Below are positions 9,301 through 17,871 of a stretch of DNA of 56,918 nucleotides, one piece after another. The DNA lies in contig JAVERT010000017.1 in the NCBI GenBank assembly GCA_034006985.1, positions 1-56,918 on the forward strand. Reading direction: 5' to 3'. The notes under the pieces were generated by a model, which did no database searches, was not told the DNA's origin, and worked only from the letters and a program-made list of their open reading frames with translations. Source of the stretch: Gudongella sp034006985 (lineage in GTDB: Bacteria; Bacillota; Clostridia; Tissierellales; Tissierellaceae). Each line of letters starts with the position of its first letter. Within the stretch, counting starts at the first letter, position 1. Both the position numbers and the translations under genes were made by a program.

Positions 9301-9955
9301 CCTCATGTCCTGCAACTCTTAAAAAGTAAGCTGCTGATAAACCACCAGGCCCCCCACCAATAATTGCAATCTTCTTACCTGTAGATTTCCCTAACTCAGG
9401 AATAAAAACATCGTCACTTGCCAAATCTATATCCGCTAAAAATGCTTTTAAATAAGCTATTGATACCGGCTCTTCAACAAGTTGTCTTCTACATGCATCC
9501 TCACATGGATGTGGACATACTCTTCCTATACATGCTGGAAGTGGTAATTGTTCTTTTATTAATTTAAGCCCTTCACGATATTCCATATTTGCAGCTAACC
9601 CAACGTAACCTTGACAATCTGTATAGCCTGGACAAGCTAAAACACACGGTGGTCTACAATCACCTACATGGTCTGATAATAACAATTCTAGAGCAGTTTT
9701 TCTCGAGCTCTTTACTCTTTCTGTATTTGTATTTATAATCATTCCATCAGCAGCAACAGTTGAACAAGATCGTAAAAGTTTTGGAATTCCTTCAACTTCT
9801 ACAACACACAATCCACAAGAACCATATATTTCAACTCTTTCATCGAAGCACATGGTAGGGATATCTATATTATTTTCTCTAGCGATATCTAGTATAGTCT
9901 GACCACTATTCCCTTTTACTTCTCTTCCATTAATGTTTAAATGTATTCTAGACAT
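6395..9955 (-). CDS. large subunit of Stn-like NADH/NADPH/ferredoxin transhydrogenase (NuoG-GltD-molybdopterin-type fusion)
   Basis: A 1186-residue iron-sulfur flavoprotein. Order of modules: [2Fe-2S] domain (Cys36, 47, 50, 64); NuoG-like H96/C100 and further cysteines at 104, 108 and 114; a GltD/NfnB-like module (about 130-560) with FAD motif GGGPGGLSAAYF, NAD(P) motif VVGGGNTAMDACRTA and GIFAGGD; two ferredoxin clusters (CILCGLCVRVCD, CIACGQCISVCP); then a molybdopterin-oxidoreductase-like domain starting with TICSFCSVGCN. At the place of the formate dehydrogenase catalytic Cys/Sec the sequence reads CFNRNYGG, with no Cys or in-frame UGA, as in catalytically silent NuoG. With the NuoF- and NuoE-like genes upstream it matches the Sporomusa-type Nfn (Stn) bifurcating transhydrogenase layout. 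Annotation as formate dehydrogenase alpha would be misleading. Sixteen bases separate it from the NuoF-like gene. Confidence 0.8.
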   Translation of the reverse strand: MSRIHLNINGREVKGNSGQTILDIARENNIDIPTMCFDERVEIYGSCGLCVVEVEGIPKLLRSCSTVAADGMIINTNTERVKSSRKTALELLLSDHVGDCRPPCVLACPGYTDCQGYVGLAANMEYREGLKLIKEQLPLPACIGRVCPHPCEDACRRQLVEEPVSIAYLKAFLADIDLASDDVFIPELGKSTGKKIAIIGGGPGGLSAAYFLRVAGHEVTIYEQMPQMGGMLRYGIPEYRLPGHVIDQEVAIIEKMGTRFVNNVKVGEQLNLSYIRNNFDATYISIGAWKSSSLRIKGEELPGVIGGIDFLRKATINEDINLGEKVAVVGGGNTAMDACRTAIRLGAKEVYLLYRRTEAEMPAELVEIKEAREEGVEFKFLVSPLEIIEENGRASKIKLQKMELGEEDASGRRRPVPIEGAFEYLDVDLVIGAIGQESSLEGFEILETTKRGTISADENTYQTNIEGIFAGGDVINKGANIAIKAIGDARIASDVIGSYLEGHIIPYKRPYVVERTHLTSDDYKDKRKVPKAIMPHLSAADRKFNFNEVNLGLSEDEAIKDAMRCLECGCHDVFECKLYNYANQYDVEPEKFEGEVHYREQDDSHPFIIRNTDKCILCGLCVRVCDQVMDNGALGLVDRGFDTIVKPALDLRLSETSCIACGQCISVCPVGALQERLQIDKSVPLKTKKTKTICSFCSVGCNIDIETNGDMLYRAIPDKDSSIDEGLLCVKGKFGYNQAKQKSRIGKPLVRKGNDLVEATWDQGIRLVAKKMQSLKLQYGKEAIAVAISDRYNNEEIYIAKEFANKYLGTDNVTCFNRNYGGIEEVLGYDASTNTFEEIKQAEFILVVGASMMKDHTIAALKVKYAVENGAKLVVVNQEYDQINDWTKASICPENNVKLLNEILKAIIDKGHVPANANGFDELKASLQNLSPSHEAIDIAELYLEAKKAMIIFDENYITSEAAKILADIAVVSGQIGKPRRGIIQLKPKSNSQGLADIGIDTPSERIIEGIKNNTIKGLLVFGEDIPVENLKGLEFLAVQDLYLTPTCDIADVVLPGVSYAESKGTITNSERRIQISNRAIPALTGYSNWEVVNEMMFILGKTEKYTKVEQLTAEISKAIPEYVDLFKKTVATYWPINGNEILYTDGFHFEDKKAKLAVVSETRMFNKRVSTDFVEKEFMGLVEKI

Positions 9956-9970
9956 ATTTCACCCCTACCT

Positions 9971-11716
9971 TTAATCTATTTTTATTGCATCAAATTTACA
10001 CACTTCAAAGCATTTCCCACATTTAATACAGATATCTTGGTTTATTTCATGGATATTCTTTGGAGAACCAGATATTGCTTCAACTGGACAACTTCTCTTA
10101 CACATTCCACAACCAATACAATTATCCTTAACTTCGTAAGTTATTAAGGCTTTACAAGCATGTGCAGGACACTTTTTATCTCTAATATGAGCTTCATATT
10201 CATCTCTAAAAAATCTTATTGTACTTAAGACTGGATTTGGTGCAGTTTGACCAAGTCCACAAAGCGAACCATCTTTTACTTCTATTGCAAGTTTTTCAAG
10301 AAGCTCAATATCTCCTTCTTTGCCATCACCTTTTACTATTCTCTCAAGTATTTCTAACATTCTCTTTGTTCCCAATCTACAATGTATACACTTGCCACAA
10401 GATTCTTTTCTTGTAAAATCCAAGAAAAATCTTGCCATATCAACCATACAAGTAGACTCATCCATTACCACCATACCACCAGAGCCCATTATCGCTCCAA
10501 CCTTTGTTAAAGATTCATAGTCCACAGTAGTATCATCTAAAAAAGCGGGGATACAACCACCAGATGGTCCTCCCATTTGAACAGCTTTGAATTTCTTGTC
10601 GTTTAAAATTCCTCCACCAATTCCATATATAATATCTTTTATTGGCATCCCCATAGGAACTTCAACAAGTCCACCTTTTTTAATCTTCCCAGTTAAAGCA
10701 AATACTTTTGTGCCTTTTGATCTTTCTGTTCCGTAAGCACCAAAAGCGTCTCCACCTTTTCTTATTATCCAAGGAACATTAGCAAAAGTTTCAACATTAT
10801 TTATATTTGTAGGCAAACCCCAATAACCCTTTTGCGCAGGAAATGGAGGTTTAAGTCTAGGCATTCCTCGTTCTCCCTCTAAGGATGCAATCAATGCAGT
10901 TTCTTCCCCACAAACAAAAGCACCAGCTCCAGCCTTTATTCTTACATCAAATTTAAAGTTAGAACCAAGGATGTTCTTCCCTAAATAACCTGCTTCTCTT
11001 GCTTGTTTAATAGCAATATCCAATCTTTTTATAGCAAGTGGATACTCTGCCCTCACATAAATAATTCCCTCTTCAGCGCCAATAGCATAAGCTCCTATTG
11101 CCATGCCTTCTAATACTCTATGTGGATCTCCTTCAAGCACTGATCTATCCATAAATGCACCTGGATCGCCTTCATCGGCATTACAAACCATAAATTTGGG
11201 TGTTACTTTTTCTTTTAGAGCTGCATTCCATTTAAACCAAGTCGGAAAACCTGCTCCACCTCTGCCTCTTAAACCTGAATCTCTAATCTCAGCAATAACA
11301 TCTTCTTGGCTCATTTCTAAAAGACATTTTTTAAGTGCTTCATACCCATCCACTTCTAGGTATTCTTCTAATTTTTCAGGGTTTATTATTCCACAGTTTT
11401 CTATTGCAATTCTAACTTGTTTTGCTAATGCGTCTTCGTCTATTTCAGATATTTTATATGTATTATCTTGTTGCTTTTCCAAAGATTTATTGATAATCTC
11501 AACAATTTTATCACTAGTAACCTTAACATATCTTTCTAAATGGCCTGCTTCATCGTAAATATCAACAATAGGCTCTAAATGACACATTCCCACACAGCCA
11601 GTTATTTCTAAATCTATATCCAAATTATTATCCTTCATCTGGTGCTCTAATTCTTCATAGACCTTTCTAGCTCCCGCAGCAATTCCGCAACTTCCTAAAC
11701 CAACAACTACTTTCAT
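9971..11716 (-). CDS. NuoF/HydB-like FMN and NADH-binding subunit
   Basis: A 581-residue soluble subunit. It has an N-terminal thioredoxin-like [2Fe-2S] domain (cysteines 10, 41 and 45). A NuoF core follows, with RGRGGAGFPTWFKW for NADH/FMN binding and VCNADEGDPGAFMDR. Next come an SLBB region and the [4Fe-4S] motif SCGKCIHCRLGT. Two C-terminal ferredoxin clusters are CIGCGMCKRSCPVEAI and CIKCGKCFEVCKFDAI. This is the HndC/HydB/StnB architecture, longer than complex I NuoF. In bifurcating enzymes the FMN site is where NADH electrons split. The ATG overlaps the upstream gene's stop by one base (TAATG), showing translational coupling. Confidence 0.93.
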   Translation of the reverse strand: MKVVVGLGSCGIAAGARKVYEELEHQMKDNNLDIDLEITGCVGMCHLEPIVDIYDEAGHLERYVKVTSDKIVEIINKSLEKQQDNTYKISEIDEDALAKQVRIAIENCGIINPEKLEEYLEVDGYEALKKCLLEMSQEDVIAEIRDSGLRGRGGAGFPTWFKWNAALKEKVTPKFMVCNADEGDPGAFMDRSVLEGDPHRVLEGMAIGAYAIGAEEGIIYVRAEYPLAIKRLDIAIKQAREAGYLGKNILGSNFKFDVRIKAGAGAFVCGEETALIASLEGERGMPRLKPPFPAQKGYWGLPTNINNVETFANVPWIIRKGGDAFGAYGTERSKGTKVFALTGKIKKGGLVEVPMGMPIKDIIYGIGGGILNDKKFKAVQMGGPSGGCIPAFLDDTTVDYESLTKVGAIMGSGGMVVMDESTCMVDMARFFLDFTRKESCGKCIHCRLGTKRMLEILERIVKGDGKEGDIELLEKLAIEVKDGSLCGLGQTAPNPVLSTIRFFRDEYEAHIRDKKCPAHACKALITYEVKDNCIGCGMCKRSCPVEAISGSPKNIHEINQDICIKCGKCFEVCKFDAIKID

Positions 11717-12249
11717 TATTTTCCCTCCTTTGCTGATAAAGACTCTTCTTTTATAAGCTTTATTATAGCCTTCGCTTTTTGAGGGGTTAAACTTCCATAA
11801 GTTTCTCCATTGATCATCATTACTGGCGACAAGCTACAGCAACCAAGGCATGCAACATGATTTAATGTAAATAAATTATCTTTAGTAGTCTCTCCATCAT
11901 TTATACCTAATTCTTCTATTATGGCTTCTGCAATTCTGTCTGCCCCATTTACATGGCATGCTGTACCCTTGCATAGCATTATCAAGTTTTCTCCAACTGG
12001 GTTTAATCTAAACTGAGTATAAAAAGTAGCCACTCCAAAAACTTGAGAACTATATATTCCCGTCTTGTTTGCAATGTGCTCTAAAACTGATAATGGTAGA
12101 AATCCATAAATCTCTTGTGCATATTGCAAAATAGTAATAAGGCTACCTTTAACATCCTTATACTTAGCTATTACATCATCAATAAGTGTTAAGTCTACAG
12201 CTTCATCAAGAAAGTGTTCCTTCAATTCTTTTGCTCCACAACAACCCAC
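11716..12249 (-). CDS. NuoE/HydC-like [2Fe-2S] subunit
   Basis: A 177-residue thioredoxin-fold protein of the 24-kDa NADH dehydrogenase family. The [2Fe-2S] ligands are in CKGTACHVNGA and CLGCCSLSPVM. The GSLITILQYAQEIYGFLP segment is typical of the family N-terminal helices. It passes electrons between the FMN subunit and the rest of the complex. It starts at GTG with GGAG at eight bases. It is the first gene of the three-gene operon and has a consensus promoter 40-70 bases upstream. The extreme N-terminus MGCCGAKEL carries an extra Cys pair of unknown significance. Confidence 0.93.
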   Translation of the reverse strand: MGCCGAKELKEHFLDEAVDLTLIDDVIAKYKDVKGSLITILQYAQEIYGFLPLSVLEHIANKTGIYSSQVFGVATFYTQFRLNPVGENLIMLCKGTACHVNGADRIAEAIIEELGINDGETTKDNLFTLNHVACLGCCSLSPVMMINGETYGSLTPQKAKAIIKLIKEESLSAKEGK

Positions 12250-12289
12250 AATACCATCTCCTTTACATTAATTTTGACTGAATAAATTA

Positions 12290-12318
12290 ATTATACATCA
12301 ATGGGTATGGATATACAA
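12290..12318 (-). promoter_or_regulatory. promoter of the Stn-like operon
   Basis: On the minus strand TTGTAT (12318-12313), a 17-base spacer and a perfect TATAAT (12295-12290), about 40 bases before the GTG start of the NuoE-like gene. Confidence 0.7.
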
Positions 12319-12400
12319 TTAATTAAGTGTTAAATTTTTAACTTATGTCTATATATTTTTTTAATATAATACAAATTGTTTTTCAATTGTGAATAATAAA

Positions 12401-12949
12401 TCAGGCTTCATTATTTAATTTTTCTTTAAGTTCAACTATAGATAGTGTTGATATGTTTTTACTATTAATCCCCAATTTATCTAGAATTACGCTTAAATCT
12501 TTTTTGTCTTTTAATTCTATCTCAATATAGCTTTCAGGATATGTTTCTTTATCCCATGTATCTAAATCAATTCTTGCATCCATAAATCTGTAGGACTTTC
12601 GATGCTTAAAACCCACAGAAACATTAGTAAACCCTAAATTCTTAAAGATATCTAGCATTGTTTCTTTGCTTTCTAATACAACATTTAATTCTTCATTCTC
12701 TCTCAATTCTTTATTCTTTATACTTTTCTTTAAAGTAAGTTCTATTTTTTCACTTCCAGTTAGATTATCTTTTGTTTCTCTAATTCTTAAATATGCGTCT
12801 ACGTATGACTTAATGGGATTATTTTTTGAATCAATAAGAGTATTTATTTGCTCTTCATTTGCAATTAGCACTCCTCCCATCTTCACTATCTTTTCTTCAA
12901 TATTATTAATATCCACTCCTAATACTTTTACCTCTAGTTCTTTTTCCAT
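12401..12949 (-). CDS. CYTH domain protein (class IV adenylate cyclase/thiamine triphosphatase family)
   Basis: A 182-residue CYTH protein. The N-terminal ExExK signature is present as ELEVKV. Alternating charged strands follow: YLRIRET, IELTLKKS, KHRKSYRF, ARIDLDTW and YIEIELKD, matching the acidic/basic triphosphate tunnel of the family. Members hydrolyse inorganic or organic triphosphates or, more rarely, cyclise ATP; the sequence does not distinguish these. The frame extends to a TTG at 12961, but that codon is inside the GGAGGAG site; the ATG at 12949 is correctly spaced. Last gene of the six-gene minus-strand run that begins with the PfkB-like gene, 14 bases after nagB. No clear terminator follows. 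Confidence 0.85.
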   Translation of the reverse strand: MEKELEVKVLGVDINNIEEKIVKMGGVLIANEEQINTLIDSKNNPIKSYVDAYLRIRETKDNLTGSEKIELTLKKSIKNKELRENEELNVVLESKETMLDIFKNLGFTNVSVGFKHRKSYRFMDARIDLDTWDKETYPESYIEIELKDKKDLSVILDKLGINSKNISTLSIVELKEKLNNEA

Positions 12950-12963
12950 AGACTCCTCCAATG

Positions 12964-13698
12964 CTATTTATTTACTCTTGAATAAGCATCTTTATCACAT
13001 ATAATTGTAACATTTGGATGCAATAACAATAAGCTAGCGGGTATATTTGTAGTAATCGAAGGACTATTTAAAAGCTTTCCAATAATATCAGCTTTATTCT
13101 TTCCGCTTGCTAACAATATTATTTTCCTTGCTCTCATTATGCTCCCAATCCCCATTGTAATAGCTTCTGTTGGAACATCCTTTATATTATCAAAAAATCT
13201 AGCATTATCTTGAATTGTAGCTTTTGCCAATCTCACAAGAGTTGTCCCTAACGAAAGACTTTTAGCTGGTTCATTAAAAGCTATATGTCCATTTGACCCT
13301 ATTCCTAAAATCTGCAAATCAATTCCACCATTTTCTAGTATCGTCCGGTCATATTCCATTCCAGCTTCAATAGGATTATTAGCCATCCCATTAGGTACAT
13401 AAGTATTCTCTTTTTTAATATCAATTAATTTAAATAGGTTTTCTGACATGAAATATCTATAACTATTTTCGTTATTTTCATCTAATCCAATATATTCGTC
13501 CAAATTAAATGAAGAAACATCTTTAAAACTCAAATCTTCATCTTTAAACAGCCGTACAAGTTCTTTGTAGGTGCCTAATGGAGTAGCACCTGTTGCTAGA
13601 CCTAATACACTGTTCTTTTTCCCTCTTAATTGCTTTTCAACCATCTTAGCTGCTTCCTTACTTAACTCATCATAATTCTCCTTGATAATTACTTTCAT
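12964..13698 (-). CDS. nagB: glucosamine-6-phosphate deaminase
   Basis: A 244-residue cytosolic enzyme converting glucosamine-6-phosphate to fructose-6-phosphate and ammonia. Motifs include LGLATGATPLGTYKEL (phosphate loop), FNLDEYIGLD (catalytic Asp) and the active-site GIGSNGHIAFNEPA. The length is normal for the Firmicutes form, without the long allosteric C-terminus of E. coli NagB. Two ATGs are possible; the second, at 13698, has GGAGG at seven bases whereas the first has almost no spacing, so I use 13698. No nagA or PTS gene adjoins. It is the fifth gene in the mixed operon with phosphoesterases and a PfkB-like protein. Confidence 0.95.
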   Translation of the reverse strand: MKVIIKENYDELSKEAAKMVEKQLRGKKNSVLGLATGATPLGTYKELVRLFKDEDLSFKDVSSFNLDEYIGLDENNENSYRYFMSENLFKLIDIKKENTYVPNGMANNPIEAGMEYDRTILENGGIDLQILGIGSNGHIAFNEPAKSLSLGTTLVRLAKATIQDNARFFDNIKDVPTEAITMGIGSIMRARKIILLASGKNKADIIGKLLNSPSITTNIPASLLLLHPNVTIICDKDAYSRVNK

Positions 13699-13700
13699 AA

Positions 13701-14390
13701 TCATACCTCCACTAATAGTTTCAATTTAAAATCTAGATAATCAGAAGCAACCAAATGAAAATCTATACCACAAACCTCACCTTCTACGGAATATTTATGA
13801 CCTTCAGCATGAAGGTGCCCATATATACATGTATCTACATTATATTCTCTTAAGACCTCCACAAACTCGTTAGGTTGAAGTTTGTTATTAAATGGAGGAT
13901 AATGAAGCATAGCTATTTTTTTAACTACTTTAGTTTCTATAGATGAAATCGAAGCTTCTAATCTTAGTATCTCTCGTTTAAATATTTTTTCATCCGATTC
14001 ATCAAATCCATCTGAATCTCTTGAAGTCCAACCTCTAGTTCCAACAATTGCAATACCCTTATATATAAAACTATTGTTTCTAAGAAATACAATAGAGTTT
14101 AATTTAAGAGCTTTTAATCTAGATATACCTTCCCACCAATAGTCATGGTTCCCCTTTATAAATATTTTCTTACCAGGCAAGGAGTCTATTAATTCTAAAT
14201 CTGGAATCGCCTCATTTAGCTTTAAGGCCCATGATATATCTCCAGGGACTAATACCATATCATTATCTTTAACTCTAGTTTTCCAGTCTTCGACAATCTT
14301 ATCTTTATGACCAATCCAATTGTCACCAAAAATATCCATCGGTTTTTGTTCACTGCTATCAAAATGAAGATCTCCTATTGCATAAATCAT
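13701..14390 (-). CDS. calcineurin-like metallophosphoesterase
   Basis: A 229-residue phosphoesterase with the full metal-binding set: GDLHFD near residue 6, GDISW near 51, GNHDYWW near 80, LHYPPF near 163 and YGHLH near 190. The family includes phosphatases, phosphodiesterases and nucleases; the substrate cannot be told from sequence. No signal peptide, so cytosolic. Its stop overlaps the first possible ATG of nagB, and it follows the SbcC-like gene by 18 bases, so it belongs to the same operon. Confidence 0.88.
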   Translation of the reverse strand: MIYAIGDLHFDSSEQKPMDIFGDNWIGHKDKIVEDWKTRVKDNDMVLVPGDISWALKLNEAIPDLELIDSLPGKKIFIKGNHDYWWEGISRLKALKLNSIVFLRNNSFIYKGIAIVGTRGWTSRDSDGFDESDEKIFKREILRLEASISSIETKVVKKIAMLHYPPFNNKLQPNEFVEVLREYNVDTCIYGHLHAEGHKYSVEGEVCGIDFHLVASDYLDFKLKLLVEV

Positions 14391-14408
14391 CCATACACCT
14401 CTTTTACT

Positions 14409-16778
14409 TTAATTCTGTAAATTGATATAATTATATTTTATGCCTAAACTATCTAATATTTTTTTCTCTCTATTATGACACGTAAATAAAACTATTTGTC
14501 TTTTTTGATTTTTTTCAACTAAAAACTTGAGTATAGTAGAAAGTCTTAAATCATCGTATTGGGAAAAGCATTCATCAAGTATTAGCGGCAAGTTATTGTG
14601 AGTGACTTCCTCCGCTAGGCCCATTCTTAAACTAAAATAAATTTGATCTATTGTTCCTGCGCTTAAATTATTCAAGTTTAAAAGTTTATTCCCATCTTTT
14701 GATTCAACACTTACATTAAGATTTTTATCAATTTTAACAGAAATATACCGGCCATCTGTAATTCTATTAACCAGCTCTCCAACTTTTTTGTTTATTATAG
14801 GGGCATAATCTCTATGTATGTCCGTTGACAACTCTTTAATTCTGTTTATTGCATACTGAATTGAGTTTTTTTTCTTATCTAGATACTCCTTTTTAGCTTC
14901 TAAACCTAAAATATTTTCACTTAAAGAGGCCTCTTTAGAAATTTGACCCTCTAGGTTTTGAATTTGGACTTCAAATTCTTTATAATCCAAGCTTAAATTT
15001 TCTAAATCTATTCTCAAAATATTTAAATCATTAAAAATCTGTTCTTCGTCTAAGTCTACTAAATCGAGTTCTACATTTTTTATTTGTTCTTTATCTACTT
15101 CCAAATCCTCTATTGTTTTCCCATCGAGAAGTTTATTAAGCTCCTTATTACCATTTTCTAGTTCTTTTTGTAATTCATCAAATCGCAATTTCTTCGATTT
15201 TGATTTTTTAAAACCTTCTATACTATTTTGGCAATTAATCTCTAGTATCACATCTAAGTCTTTTTTATTCACTATTAAAGAACTCTCTAACTTTCTAAGT
15301 TTATCAATTGCTGTTGCTATCCTAGCATCTAGTTTAATTAAATTCGTCTTTTTATTGTTAATTTCATCTTTTTTATTCTTAGTATATTCTAATTTTGCAT
15401 AAAAATCTTCAATTGAATCAAGATCATATTTACGAATAATATGGAATATATCTTCAGAATAATTCTGATTATTATTTAAGGGTTTTATACTATCTCTATG
15501 CAATTTCAATTTATAAAACAATAATATAAGTACTAACAATATAGACTGTATTGCTGTAAACAAAATGTAGTTTTTAATAAATATAAAATAAAAAGATAAA
15601 AATATATACAATACAGATACTGCACTTGCTACTAATTTTATGTTTTTTATACTTTTTTCATGTCTTTTTATTTTCGACTCTACAACAGATATGGATTCAT
15701 TTCCACTTTTTCCCTCTATATATCTTAATTTTAAACCATCCTCTATAATATTTTCTAACTCTTTGACTTCAGGCTCCTTAGAAATATCAATACTATTTTT
15801 CTCGAATTCTATGTTTGCTATTTCCGATTTTGTATCTTCTATTTGAGAACTGAGTTTTTTAATATCATAATTTAAGTATTCAGCTTTAGAAAAGTCCTCT
15901 ACTACTACACTCTTGTACTGATCCAATGAAGATATCTCTTCGGTTAAGATTTTTATTGCTTTTTCTAAATCTAATGCTTCATTATATCTTTTTAATTTTT
16001 TACTTAAATCAATCTGTTTTAACATCTCTTCTTTTTTTGATATTTCAATTTTTAACTTTTTTCTTTTATTATTAATAACTTCAGCATTTTCAATCCATTC
16101 ATTATATGAAATTCTTTTTTGTTCAACTTCTTTTAGTTCCATTTTTTTATGAGTTAACTCCTTAATTAATAGACCGTATTTTGAAGTATATGCTCTTTCA
16201 GTACCTATTTCTTTAAATTCTAAATCCAAAATATCTATAGCTTTATTTACTGAAATATTCTCATCTTTTGTTGTTACAACATTTACAAGTCTATCTCTCA
16301 CTTCATCAGCAAGTTTATCATCTGTATATACTCCTTGTTGGCTTACAAATACAGTGTTTTTAAAAACTAAATAACTTAAGCCAAAAAAATAAATTCCAGG
16401 CTGAACTACCTTCCCAACAGACAACTCACTAGCTTTATGTGTAATATCTTCCCCTGTAGATTTCTCATAGATACGAGTGTTTTCATCATTTTTCTTGAAA
16501 TCTTTTTCAATTCTATACATTACATTATCTATTTTAAATTCAAGATTACCTCTATAAAGATTCGATTCTAAGGGACTATACTTTTCGTGTTTTTCTGAAT
16601 AAATTGTTTTCTTTGTAAAGGGTTTTAAAAAACTATAAAATATCCCCTCTATGAAACTATGAATTGTTGATTTTCCACTTTCATTTTCCCCATATAGTAA
16701 ATTTAATCCATCTTTCAACTCTAATTCATAGTTTTTAAATTTGCCGAAACTGTTTAGCTCTAATTTTGTTATTATCAA
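14409..16778 (-). CDS. SbcC/YhaN-like ATPase with internal membrane segments
   Basis: A 789-residue SMC-like ATPase. Walker A GENESGKST is near residue 32. Long coiled-coil arms are rich in K, E and N. The signature motif is LSAGTIDQIYFSLRMG and Walker B is LPLILDECFSQYDD, both near the C-terminus. Two strongly hydrophobic stretches (about residues 388-440, containing VLYIFLSFYFIFI) sit in the middle of the coiled coil, as in B. subtilis YhaN. The protein is shorter than typical SbcC (over 1000). It starts at TTG overlapping the stop of the SbcD-like gene (TTGA), so the two are coupled and probably form a nuclease complex acting on DNA ends near the membrane. Confidence 0.88.
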   Translation of the reverse strand: MIITKLELNSFGKFKNYELELKDGLNLLYGENESGKSTIHSFIEGIFYSFLKPFTKKTIYSEKHEKYSPLESNLYRGNLEFKIDNVMYRIEKDFKKNDENTRIYEKSTGEDITHKASELSVGKVVQPGIYFFGLSYLVFKNTVFVSQQGVYTDDKLADEVRDRLVNVVTTKDENISVNKAIDILDLEFKEIGTERAYTSKYGLLIKELTHKKMELKEVEQKRISYNEWIENAEVINNKRKKLKIEISKKEEMLKQIDLSKKLKRYNEALDLEKAIKILTEEISSLDQYKSVVVEDFSKAEYLNYDIKKLSSQIEDTKSEIANIEFEKNSIDISKEPEVKELENIIEDGLKLRYIEGKSGNESISVVESKIKRHEKSIKNIKLVASAVSVLYIFLSFYFIFIKNYILFTAIQSILLVLILLFYKLKLHRDSIKPLNNNQNYSEDIFHIIRKYDLDSIEDFYAKLEYTKNKKDEINNKKTNLIKLDARIATAIDKLRKLESSLIVNKKDLDVILEINCQNSIEGFKKSKSKKLRFDELQKELENGNKELNKLLDGKTIEDLEVDKEQIKNVELDLVDLDEEQIFNDLNILRIDLENLSLDYKEFEVQIQNLEGQISKEASLSENILGLEAKKEYLDKKKNSIQYAINRIKELSTDIHRDYAPIINKKVGELVNRITDGRYISVKIDKNLNVSVESKDGNKLLNLNNLSAGTIDQIYFSLRMGLAEEVTHNNLPLILDECFSQYDDLRLSTILKFLVEKNQKRQIVLFTCHNREKKILDSLGIKYNYINLQN

Positions 16779-17860
16779 AGAGTTTCACCGCCTTCTAAAA
16801 GTGAATATAAACCCATATAGAAAGCATCTCGTATGGTCTCGTCTTTTAAATCTTCTTCATTAAAACTATCAATATATTTGCTTATAATATTATTTTCATT
16901 CTCTTTTTTAATCTTTTCGATATCAAAATCTCTTCTGTACTTAGCTATTAATTCAATATGATAAAATTCTTCTCTTAATGCTGATTCTATATCTTCTAAA
17001 TCAATATAAAATGGCATAACGCCTTTTAAGATTACTCTATAAAAATTTTTATTATAAGCTCCTTCAGTTAATTCTTTTATCTTAGTAATTATTTCATTTA
17101 ATGTCATATCTTCAGATAGAATAAATTCTTTAATATAAAATTCTCTTTTGCTAAAAGGTCTAAACTCAAAGCTATGAGTTTCCCCTAGCTTCCCCTCAAT
17201 AAAACCTCTCTTGCCAATTTCTCCAAAATCCAATGGCTCTAACGAACCACAATATGCTATATTATGAGACAAAAACTCTGGTTTGTGGATATGCCCCAAT
17301 GCAATATAATCCATATCCAGAACTTTTAGCTGCTTTAAATCCAAAGGTAAGTAAGCTGAATTCTCAAATATATCTGCATGCATAACTAATATATTGTAGT
17401 GATTTGGATTCTTTTCTATTTTAAATAATTGTTCTTTTAAGTCTTCTATTTCGTTTGCCCAACTATATCCGTATAATGTTACTTTAATATCATCAAATTC
17501 TACCTTGTTGATTTTTTTATCTTTTAAAATTGTAGTATTCTCTGGCCACACTATCCTATTATACATTGATTTTAAATTCAATTTATCATGATTACCTGCT
17601 GTTATAACTATTCTTTGATCTTTAGCTTCACCTATAATATCCTTAAGCTTATTTATATCCTTTATTGTAAACATGTCTTCTTCAAATAAATCTCCTGCTA
17701 ATATTATTAAATCACTCTTTTTATCAATAGCGTAATCTATTAATCTTTGAAAACTATTCCATAATTCTCCTCTTCTTTCTTCACCTTTACTATTACCAAA
17801 AGTCGCCGTTTTAAAAGCAGTACCCAGGTGAATATCTCCAGAATGAATAAAACTTATCAT
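16775..17860 (-). CDS. SbcD/YhaO-like DNA exonuclease
   Basis: A 361-residue Mre11/SbcD-type metallophosphoesterase. Metal-binding motifs: SGDIHLG near residue 7, AGDLFEE near 56, GNHD near 92, VMHAD near 160 and ALGHIHKP near 190. A capping domain fills the C-terminal half. It is the usual partner of the SbcC/YhaN-like ATPase encoded immediately downstream with a four-base overlap. Such pairs process DNA ends and hairpins. ATG with AGGAGG. It follows the PfkB-like gene by 11 bases. Confidence 0.9.
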   Translation of the reverse strand: MISFIHSGDIHLGTAFKTATFGNSKGEERRGELWNSFQRLIDYAIDKKSDLIILAGDLFEEDMFTIKDINKLKDIIGEAKDQRIVITAGNHDKLNLKSMYNRIVWPENTTILKDKKINKVEFDDIKVTLYGYSWANEIEDLKEQLFKIEKNPNHYNILVMHADIFENSAYLPLDLKQLKVLDMDYIALGHIHKPEFLSHNIAYCGSLEPLDFGEIGKRGFIEGKLGETHSFEFRPFSKREFYIKEFILSEDMTLNEIITKIKELTEGAYNKNFYRVILKGVMPFYIDLEDIESALREEFYHIELIAKYRRDFDIEKIKKENENNIISKYIDSFNEEDLKDETIRDAFYMGLYSLLEGGETL

Positions 17861-17871
17861 TAGTTTGCCTC

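Noticed and set aside
6395..9955. Formate dehydrogenase alpha subunit, possibly with selenocysteine
   Set aside because: The frame has no in-frame UGA, and the position of the Mo/W-binding Cys/Sec reads CFNRNYGG with Asn where Cys/Sec should be. Presence of a GltD-like module and NuoE/NuoF partners fits a transhydrogenase better.
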